Assembly (NCBI RefSeq): GCF_016863515.1
Contig: NZ_BOPA01000042.1
Span: 1 to 47,095, forward strand
Origin: Micromonospora gifhornensis
GTDB taxonomy: Bacteria; Actinomycetota; Actinomycetes; Mycobacteriales; Micromonosporaceae
Length of the DNA: 47,095 nucleotides
Reading direction: 5' to 3'
The position numbers were made by a program, and so were the translations under genes. Positions 25,753-32,494 of the stretch are shown here, one piece after another; the stretch's first letter is position 1; each line of letters starts with the position of its first letter. Under the pieces are notes generated by a model. That model searched no databases, had not been told where the DNA came from, and was given only the letters and a program-made list of their open reading frames with translations.

Positions 25753-28572
25753 GTGACCCAGCACGGCCGTGAGCCAGGTGTCTACCTCAACACGCTCGCC
25801 TTCCGATGCACCCCCACCCTGGTCGGGGACGACTCGGTGTATGTGCGCCACCTGGACCCGGAGACCCTGAAACTCTGGAGCGACTTCGACCGGCAATGCA
25901 AACAGCGGTATGGCGACGAGGCGGCACAGGCCCCCTACTCGATCGCCACCACCGTGCTCAGCGTCCTCAGCAATGGCTACGTCTACTTCGACCCCGACTA
26001 CAAGGGACCGTTCCTCGCCTCGTTGGAGCCGCTAGCCGACGATCTGATCCGAAGGGTCTTCACCCTGACCTATTGGCTCGCCCTCGGAGAGCGGATCGAC
26101 GCCATCGACCTCAAAGCGCCCCCCGAACTGGCCAAACGGATCGCCGGCACCACCGAACACCGATACTCTCTCGCCGAATTTCTCACCCCCCAGATCAACA
26201 CGCAGCCGACAGCTCCCAACTGGGTCTTCCGGACCGTCGCCTGGGGCCTGTCCCAACGAATGGCAGGGCCCTGGGCGATCTCCGGCAGCAAGAAGATCAG
26301 GCTGCGTCCCGACACCACAGGCGGCCTGGTCGCGATCGACGATCCCTGGGAGAACGAGCAGCGCGGCCGGTTCGCCGTCTCGCGAACGGCACTGCGCCTG
26401 AAGACACTGCCCAACATCACCTCTCCCATCCTGATGGTGACCTCACGGGTCACCCGCATCTCCTCCTCGCTGGTTTTCTCCAGGACAGCGCTTGCCGTGC
26501 AGCCCGGAGAAGATCGCCCGGTGCTTGAGGTGCCGCTCAACGGCCGTGGCGGCGCCCGCACGGTTAACCGCCTGGCTCTGGAGGCCCTGGGCCGCCTCGA
26601 GATGGACTACTCCATCCTCAGCGCGATCGCGAAGCGGTCACAAGCCGAGCAGAAACTCCTCGCCGAGGCCAAAGAACAACGCCGCAAAGCGCTTTTCGCA
26701 CGCGAACACCCGGGCCAGGTATGGCCCATCCTCGGAAAGAACTACACCTTTCCCATCGGCACCGGCACTGGTATGCAGCACCTACGCGAGCTGCACAAGC
26801 ACTTCCGCGACGTGTTCGGAGGCACGGCTGAGCCTCTCGTGATCCGAGAAACGGACATGACGCTCCCGCACCGGCCCACTGACCCAGAGCGGGTGACAGC
26901 CAAGGAACTCGAGCGCCGCAAACAAGAGCGCGCCAACAGCGACAGCAAGGAACCGCTACGGGCCCGAGGCAGCGCCTTCCCTCAGCCTGAGTCCATCGTG
27001 GCTGCTGTCGAAGCTGCCGGCTTCACCAAACTGCGCATCGCATGCCTGTGGTATCGCGACGAGACACGCCTGCGGATGCTCGACACTCTCTGCAAGACCT
27101 ACGGACTGGACACCGCGGGTCTTGATCCGCATGACGGACAGGAATTCAGCCTCCACGGCACTCAGATCACCGCGGTGTTCCACCTGGCCTCCGACTTCCT
27201 CAAGCCCGGCGGCCCCGACGGTAGGCAGCAAGCCCTGAACGAGACAGGCGCATCGCTTGTCTCTCGCGACGGCGTACTCGTCGGCGCATGGTGCGAGACA
27301 GAGATCCCCACGGCCGACGACGCGCCCGACGGCGCAAAGGGAGATCTCGAAGGCCTCGACGCGAAGCACCAGACCAGGACCATCCTGGCAGCGCTCGGTG
27401 CACCCACCCAGTACATCCTGGGCAGGAACGCACACGGCGTCATCCACCCCAAGGCAAAAGACCACCCAGCCGAGATGGCACTCCTCGACCTCTACCGCTC
27501 CCTCGGCATCATCGACGACCGGATCGCCAACGCGCTGCAGCCGCAAACCACGCACTCGGCCTACGCCGTCAGCCGCATCGCCCACGTCGGCTTCCACGTG
27601 CGGCAGCAGAACAAGCGCAAGGGCGAGGGCGGCTCTCCCAAGGTAGTCATCACGGCGTCGGCGCTCGTACCACCACTGCGGCCCGGTGGCACCTGGACCA
27701 TGCTGGGCTGGAGCTCCACCAAGCCCCAGTGGCAGCCCTACCGCCTGGCCCAGACCGACTTCCACACCACCGCCTATCCGCAGGAGAACGGCACCAGGAA
27801 GACCCACCGCCAGCGATGGGACGACGCGGCGGAGACCATCGAGCTGGCTCTGAGCGACCTGGCCGAAGAACTAGACGGGGTCCCCTACGTCGTGACCATC
27901 GACGGGCTCGCCGGGCGGCGCATGTGGGACGGGTTGCACAACGTGAGGCAGGGAGCATCCCCGCAGGACCGCACGAGCCGATACTGGCTCCCCGGCAGCT
28001 CCCTGAACCCTGCCGAACGACCAGACGCTGTCATCCGGATTAACGTCGAAGACGACGAAGTCCCACCCCCGGTCAGCACCACCCGCTTTCTGAAGAGCAG
28101 AGCCGACGCCGTCAGGGAGGGCGAGACCACCCGAACGCTCTACCAGGTCGTCCAAGACTTCAGCACGCCCGTGTGGATCCTCTGCAACGTTCCCCGCGCC
28201 TACGACGGCGACGGGGCAGGCCGCTTGGGCTCGAAATACACCCGATGGGATGCCAAGCGATCCATCCAATCCGACAAGAAGGATGAGCGCCGCAAAGGCG
28301 AGATGCCTCAGAACTGGTACTCCATGACAGCCACCGAGATCTACCCCATTGCCTGCAACCCAGGCGTCTCGGGAGAAGCGCTGGCCTTCGCAACCGCGCA
28401 GCTGTGCCACCAAACCCTCTTCTGGTCTGACCGCTCCCGCTTCCCCGTGCCGCTGCACGCCGCCAAGCAGATGGACCTCAACCACCCGCAGTACCGACGC
28501 ACCGCCCCGCCAGAGGAACAGCAGACAACCGAACCGGGCACAGACGAACCCGATACGGTCCCCGAAGAGTAG
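25753..28572 (+). CDS. pPIWI_RE-family PIWI-like protein
   Basis: GTG 25753 follows gaagagaagagga and gives 939 residues; this length is typical of the family. The N-terminal third (GVYLNTLAFRCTPTLVGDDS, YFDPDYKGPFLASLEPLADD) corresponds to the family-specific region. The middle, AAGFTKLRIACLWYRDETRL, fits the MID-like part. The C-terminal RNase H fold carries GVPYVVTIDGLAGRRMWDGL near 714 with the family Arg, and NWYSMTATEIYPIACNPGVS near 860 with the family Glu; R and E give the name RE. The IDGL Asp may keep part of a catalytic site, but a full D-E-D-X set is not obvious, so cutting probably depends on the partner REase. An acidic tail ends it. PIWI proteins use a guide strand; whether this one does, and with RNA or DNA, is unknown. 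It is the last gene of the operon. Confidence 0.9.
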   Translation: MTQHGREPGVYLNTLAFRCTPTLVGDDSVYVRHLDPETLKLWSDFDRQCKQRYGDEAAQAPYSIATTVLSVLSNGYVYFDPDYKGPFLASLEPLADDLIRRVFTLTYWLALGERIDAIDLKAPPELAKRIAGTTEHRYSLAEFLTPQINTQPTAPNWVFRTVAWGLSQRMAGPWAISGSKKIRLRPDTTGGLVAIDDPWENEQRGRFAVSRTALRLKTLPNITSPILMVTSRVTRISSSLVFSRTALAVQPGEDRPVLEVPLNGRGGARTVNRLALEALGRLEMDYSILSAIAKRSQAEQKLLAEAKEQRRKALFAREHPGQVWPILGKNYTFPIGTGTGMQHLRELHKHFRDVFGGTAEPLVIRETDMTLPHRPTDPERVTAKELERRKQERANSDSKEPLRARGSAFPQPESIVAAVEAAGFTKLRIACLWYRDETRLRMLDTLCKTYGLDTAGLDPHDGQEFSLHGTQITAVFHLASDFLKPGGPDGRQQALNETGASLVSRDGVLVGAWCETEIPTADDAPDGAKGDLEGLDAKHQTRTILAALGAPTQYILGRNAHGVIHPKAKDHPAEMALLDLYRSLGIIDDRIANALQPQTTHSAYAVSRIAHVGFHVRQQNKRKGEGGSPKVVITASALVPPLRPGGTWTMLGWSSTKPQWQPYRLAQTDFHTTAYPQENGTRKTHRQRWDDAAETIELALSDLAEELDGVPYVVTIDGLAGRRMWDGLHNVRQGASPQDRTSRYWLPGSSLNPAERPDAVIRINVEDDEVPPPVSTTRFLKSRADAVREGETTRTLYQVVQDFSTPVWILCNVPRAYDGDGAGRLGSKYTRWDAKRSIQSDKKDERRKGEMPQNWYSMTATEIYPIACNPGVSGEALAFATAQLCHQTLFWSDRSRFPVPLHAAKQMDLNHPQYRRTAPPEEQQTTEPGTDEPDTVPEE

Positions 28573-28592
28573 ACAGGGTCTGCCGAACGGGA

Positions 28593-28618
28593 CTCGTCGT
28601 GGCAGGCGGCACGACGAG
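28593..28618 (+). terminator. Hairpin terminator of the pPIWI_RE operon
   Basis: Ctcgtcgtg (28593-28601) and cacgacgag (28610-28618) pair perfectly over 9 bp around an 8-base loop. It begins 21 bases after the pPIWI_RE stop, with no T tract, consistent with actinobacterial termination. Confidence 0.7.
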
Positions 28619-28749
28619 CCACTTGCCGGCAACAGCCGGCGGCATGACTCGCTCACACCGACCCGGCAGTCGATTAGTACAAACGATCGAGTCGTCCGGT
28701 ATCGTCGTGAGGGTGACGGCCCCCCGACGCACTCCCCGGCGCGCCTTGG

Positions 28750-29253
28750 CTGACGTCTCGGCAGCGGCAGATCCTCGCGGTAATCCGTGAGTGGGTCGAA
28801 CGGCATGGTTACCCGCCGACGGTGCGGGAGATCGGCGCGGCCGTCGGCCTCGGCTCCCCCTCGTCGGTGGCCCACCATCTCAAGACGCTCGAGCGGCACG
28901 GCCTGCTCCGCCGGACTCCTGGCGGACCGCGGGCTGTCGATGCCCGCCCACCAGTCGGTAACACACCAACCGGGCTGGTCGGCCGGGGCACGCTGTTCGC
29001 GCTCCGCGTCCGAGGCGACTCCATGGTCGACGCGGGCATCGCCAACGGAGACGTCATCGTCGTACGCCAGCAGGCGGTAGCCGACAACGGCGACATCGTC
29101 GCTGCCATGATCGACCACGAGGCGACCGTCAAGCAGTACCGGACCCGCGATGGCAAGGTCGAACTCGTTCCCCACAACCCGCACTACCCCGTGATCCCGG
29201 GCGACCGGGCCACCATCCTAGGCAAGATCGTCTGCGTGCTCCACCGCCCGTGA
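28750..29253 (+). CDS. lexA: LexA-like repressor lacking the usual cleavage-site linker
   Basis: The wHTH is unmistakable: SRQRQILAVIREWVERHGYP, PTVREIGAAVGLGSPSSVAH, HLKTLERHGLLRR. The S24 protease-like domain follows: GTLFALRVRGDSMVDAGIAN with the catalytic Ser, ADNGDIVAAMIDHEATVKQY with the catalytic Lys, and a normal end VIPGDRATILGKIVCVLHR. Between them only VDARPPVGNTPTGLVGRGTL remains, so the normal segment with the scissile Ala-Gly (PLVG.IAAG.P) is absent and the protein is about 165 instead of 220-240 residues. No ATG, GTG or TTG lies between the in-frame TGA at 28714 and helix 1; CTG 28750 (LTSRQ) is the family-matched start. A GTG at 28713 in another frame suggests a frameshift instead. 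It may be a constitutive repressor or a decayed gene. Confidence 0.8.
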   Translation: MTSRQRQILAVIREWVERHGYPPTVREIGAAVGLGSPSSVAHHLKTLERHGLLRRTPGGPRAVDARPPVGNTPTGLVGRGTLFALRVRGDSMVDAGIANGDVIVVRQQAVADNGDIVAAMIDHEATVKQYRTRDGKVELVPHNPHYPVIPGDRATILGKIVCVLHRP

Positions 29254-29290
29254 ATCACTCCGGTCCGCGCACCAGTCACAAGTCCTGGGC

Positions 29291-29330
29291 ATTCAGCCGC
29301 GCCCGACCTCGCAGGCCGCAGCCCCTGCTG
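29291..29330. repeat. Left 40-bp target-site duplication of the IS1634-family element
   Basis: The 40-base sequence starting attcagccgcgcccgacctc is repeated exactly at 31958-31997 on the other side of the element. It abuts the cccgacttggctca terminal repeat. Long, variable target duplications are a known trait of IS1634-type elements. Confidence 0.85.
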
Positions 29331-29427
29331 CCCGACTTGGCTCACGGTTGGCTGATTCTGGGGTCTGCGGTGCTGTGACCTGGGCTGTTGTGTTGGGAGG
29401 CACGCACTAAACGGGTCGGGTTCTATC

Positions 29428-31023
29428 GTGTCGGCTGTGGTGTACGTGCGGACGGTGAAGACGGCGTCCGTAGCGCGGGCGGTGCAGATCGTGCACTCCC
29501 AGCGGCGGGGCTCGCGGGACATCGAGCACATCGGGTCCGCGCACACCGACGCGGACCTGGAACTGCTCAAGGCGGTGGCCCGGCAGCGGATGACTGCGGG
29601 GCAGGGCGAGTTGGATCTGCGTCTGCCGAACAGCCCGGCCAACGGGGGTGCTCCGTTGCCGATCACGTCCACGAGGGCCGGGCACCTGCTGGATGCTTTG
29701 GGCCGTGGGTACGACGTCCTGGGGTTCGCCGCGGCGGCCGAGCAGGACGAGGTGTTCAAGGCGATGGTCCTGGCCAGGATCATTGAACCGACCAGCAAAC
29801 TCGACTCGGTGCGGGTGTTGGACGAGGCCGGCGCGTGGGCGCCGTCGTACGCGACGATCAAGCGGCGGCTGCGGCTGTATGCCACGGGAGGCACAGCTTC
29901 CGCCGCCGGCGAGAAAGCCGAGGGCGTGCCGGTCCAGGACGGCGCTGAGCCGACGTTTGATCCGGCCGGTGGCCCGTGGCGGGCGCGGCTGGCCCGCGCC
30001 TGCGCCGAGCATGTGCGCCTCGGGCCGGCGACGTTCCTGCTCTACGACGTCACGACGTTGTACTTCGAGGCCGACGAAGGTGACGGGTTCCGCGAGCCCG
30101 GCTTCAGCAAGGAGAGGCGTCTGGAACCGCAGATCACCGTCGGTCTGCTCACCGACGGGTCGGGGTTCCCGCTGATGGTGCACGCGTTCGAGGGCAACCG
30201 GGCCGAGACCACCACCATGATGCCGGTCCTACGGGCCTTCCTCGACGCACACCGCCTGTCGGATGTCACCGTCATCGCCGACGCGGGGATGGTGTCCGAG
30301 GCAAACAAACGCGCGATCGAACAGGCTGGGCTGTCGTTCATCCTCGGCGCCCGCGTCCCCGACGTGCCCTACGTCGTCACCGAATGGCGCGACGCCCACC
30401 CCGACGCCGAGATCCCCGACGGGCACGTGTTCGTCCAGCCCTGGCCGGCCGGCCCCGGCGACAAACGCCGCGACCACACCATCTTCTACCAGTACCGAGC
30501 CGACCGGGCCCGACGCACCCTTCGGGGCATCGACACCCAGGTCGCCAAAGCCGAGACCGCCGTCGCCGGCAAAACAGCGGTCAAGCGGAACCGGTACGTA
30601 CGCCTGACCGGAGCGACCAAGAGCGTGAACCGGGCCCTGGAGGCCAAGAACCGGGCACTGGCCGGCATCAAGGGCTACGTCACCAACCTCCCGAACCCGG
30701 ACCCGCAGCAGGTGATCGGCGCCTACAGCCAGCTGCTCCAGGTCGAGAAGTCCTTCCGGATGTCCAAGACAGACCTGGCCGCCCGACCCGTCTACCACCA
30801 CACCCGCGAATCGATCGAAGCCCACCTGACCATCGTGTTCGCCGCCCTGGCCGTGTCCCGCTGGATCGAGAACACCACCGGCTGGACCGTCAAACGGTTC
30901 GTCACCACCGCCCGCCGCTACCGAACGATCACGATCCAAGCCGGCGACCACACGATCACCGCAGCCGACCCACTACCCGCCGAACTCCAAGCCGCCCTCG
31001 ACCTCATCCATGGCACGCACTGA
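29428..31023 (+). CDS. IS1634-family DDE transposase
   Basis: This 531-residue protein starts SAVVYVRTVKTASVARAVQI from a GTG. It has the family body: FKAMVLARIIEPTSKLDSVR, FLLYDVTTLYFEADEGDGFR with the first Asp, FSKERRLEPQITVGLLTDGS, VTVIADAGMVSEANKRAIEQ with the second Asp, and YSQLLQVEKSFRMSKTDLAA with the catalytic Glu. IESHL-type sequence (SIEAHLTIVFAALAVSRWIE) closes it. The present stop TGA at 31021-31023 is formed by the first bases of the inserted IS5-family element; the original stop, still visible at the other side of the insertion, was TAA after the same GTH, so the protein is unchanged. Confidence 0.93.
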   Translation: MSAVVYVRTVKTASVARAVQIVHSQRRGSRDIEHIGSAHTDADLELLKAVARQRMTAGQGELDLRLPNSPANGGAPLPITSTRAGHLLDALGRGYDVLGFAAAAEQDEVFKAMVLARIIEPTSKLDSVRVLDEAGAWAPSYATIKRRLRLYATGGTASAAGEKAEGVPVQDGAEPTFDPAGGPWRARLARACAEHVRLGPATFLLYDVTTLYFEADEGDGFREPGFSKERRLEPQITVGLLTDGSGFPLMVHAFEGNRAETTTMMPVLRAFLDAHRLSDVTVIADAGMVSEANKRAIEQAGLSFILGARVPDVPYVVTEWRDAHPDAEIPDGHVFVQPWPAGPGDKRRDHTIFYQYRADRARRTLRGIDTQVAKAETAVAGKTAVKRNRYVRLTGATKSVNRALEAKNRALAGIKGYVTNLPNPDPQQVIGAYSQLLQVEKSFRMSKTDLAARPVYHHTRESIEAHLTIVFAALAVSRWIENTTGWTVKRFVTTARRYRTITIQAGDHTITAADPLPAELQAALDLIHGTH

Positions 31024-31937
31024 GCCTTTTTCATCCTGCGTAGCGGTCGGTCTCGACGTGGTGCAGGACGAGGATGGCCTGCACGATCGGGGTCGCTCGG
31101 CGTGGGCAGCAGCGCAGCTTGGTCAGGATCTTCCAGGTCTTGAGGGTGGCGATCGCGCGTTCGCCGCGAGCGCGGATCTTCGCGTGGGCACGGTTCACGG
31201 CTTTCTGCCGGCGTGACAGCTTTGGGCGGAAGCGGCGCCGCTTGAATGGCGTGCGCACGCTGCCGCGGGCTCCTTGGTAGCCCTTATCAGCGAAGGTCAT
31301 CACGTCTGCCCTGCTCAGCGCGTCGATGATGCCGTGAGTCCGGGCTGCGGTCAGGTCATGGACCGAACCGGGCAGCGCCGGTGATGCCCAGACGAGCCGG
31401 CCAGCGGCATCGGCGATGACCTGCACGTTCACGCCGTGGTGCTTGTGTTTCCCGGAGTAGTGCGGCTTCTGGTCGGCGACCCGGTCGATCGGTATCAGGG
31501 TGCCGTCCAGGATCGCGTACGCCAGCCGACGGATCCGTTCCATGGCGGTGTCCAGGTCGTCGGCTGCCGAGCTGAGCAGGGCTATCGCCTCCTGCACGTA
31601 GCGCCAGGCGGTGGCGACGCCGATCTCGAAGCCGGCCGCGAGTCGGGTGTAGGTGTCGCCGTTACGCAGATGGGCCAGAGCCAGCAGCGCCTGCCGGCCG
31701 GGTTCGAGACGCCGCCACCGTGAGCGACGCTGCTTGCGGTGGCCGCGGATGCGTTCGGCGAGGTGGTTCAGGGTGCGGCTGGACAACGGAATCGTGGCGG
31801 GGTAGGACAGCATGGCGAGGCTCCCGGTCGGGGCTTCGAGTCTTGGTCGACAGCTGTCCTACCTGGAGCCTCGCACCCATCGATCACCGGGCCTGCCGCA
31901 CCCACCCTGACCTGCAAGATCAGCTTGGAAAAGGCTC
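31022..31937 (-). mobile_element. IS5-family element nested in the IS1634-family element
   Basis: The element is 916 bp with ends gagcctttttcatcctgcg at the left and the complement gagccttttccaagctgatc at the right. A 3-bp act duplication flanks it (31019-31021 and 31938-31940). It carries one intact minus-strand transposase gene. Confidence 0.85.
31031..31813 (-). CDS. IS5-family transposase
   Basis: This 260-residue protein begins MLSYPATIPLSSRTLNHLAE and has an HTH_13-type N-terminus (PGRQALLALAHLRNGDTYTR, LAAGFEIGVATAWRYVQEAI). The DDE domain follows: YAILDGTLIPIDRVADQKPH with the first Asp, GSVHDLTAARTHGIIDALSR, MTFADKGYQGARG with the second Asp, and ARGERAIATLKTWKIL with the catalytic Glu. 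It is a full-length single frame and likely active. Decayed relatives lie at 4815-4968 and 45270-45475. Confidence 0.93.
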   Translation of the reverse strand: MLSYPATIPLSSRTLNHLAERIRGHRKQRRSRWRRLEPGRQALLALAHLRNGDTYTRLAAGFEIGVATAWRYVQEAIALLSSAADDLDTAMERIRRLAYAILDGTLIPIDRVADQKPHYSGKHKHHGVNVQVIADAAGRLVWASPALPGSVHDLTAARTHGIIDALSRADVMTFADKGYQGARGSVRTPFKRRRFRPKLSRRQKAVNRAHAKIRARGERAIATLKTWKILTKLRCCPRRATPIVQAILVLHHVETDRYAG

Positions 31938-31997
31938 ACTAAATGAGCCAAGTCGGGATTCAGCCGCGCCCGACCTCGCAGGCCGCAGCCCCTGCTG

Positions 31998-32494
31998 GTC
32001 TGGCTGCCTGTCTTAACGGGTTGCCTGAGCATGCCAGCGACCGGCACGCCGTCACCGGCGAGGGCCAAGCCGCGTCCGGGCTGGCCGCCCCGGTGCGCCA
32101 GTCAGCGAGCCATCCGACATCTTCGTAAGCGCGGGCCGGCTCCTGCAGCACTGAGAGGACCCAGCCCGCTCCGAGCCCTGACCACCACCGCGCTGCAGGC
32201 AGCTCCACGCTGAACACGGTCCGACCGGCGCCGCGACCACCACCGCGACCGCCACAGCCACTATGAGCGACCACTCGCCATCGACCTCAGCACAGGATCA
32301 CGAACTGCTACTGCCGTATGGCCCCTCCGCCGACCGACTACCTGCACGTTTCTTTTTCATTTCCACGCCTACCGGCCTCAGCGGCAATTGCTGTGATCGA
32401 TGGCCAACGATCAGCAGCCTGCCGCAATGCCTGTTTGACCCACCTCTGCACCCGATGCGTCAATTTAGGGACGAAAATTCCTGCTGGGCCAGCA
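31998..32494. other. 497-bp region without an assignable gene
   Basis: A minus-strand frame at 31960-32274 includes VFSVELPAARWWSGLGAGWV and EPARAYEDVGWLADWRTGA, which is protein-like but unrecognised and without a convincing start signal. The target duplication of the IS1634-family element cuts it, so it could be a broken gene. The rest, 32275-32494, lies downstream of res and shows no clear hairpin. Confidence 0.3.

Larger units (their letters stand above)
29331..31957 (+). mobile_element. IS1634-family element interrupted by an IS5-family element
   Basis: The terminal repeats are cccgacttggctca at 29331 and tgagccaagtcggg ending at 31957, a perfect 14-bp inverted pair. The outer flanks carry the 40-bp direct repeat. 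Subtracting the nested IS5-family element (31022-31937 plus a 3-bp duplication) leaves an element of about 1.7 kb with one transposase gene. 29331-29427 is its left non-coding end. Confidence 0.85.

Noticed and set aside
28670..28686. Possible SOS box (tcgattagtacaaacga) upstream of the LexA-like gene
   Set aside because: The half-sites are imperfect and the spacer is 5 rather than 4 bases compared with the actinobacterial TCGAAC-N4-GTTCGA pattern, so it is not supported.
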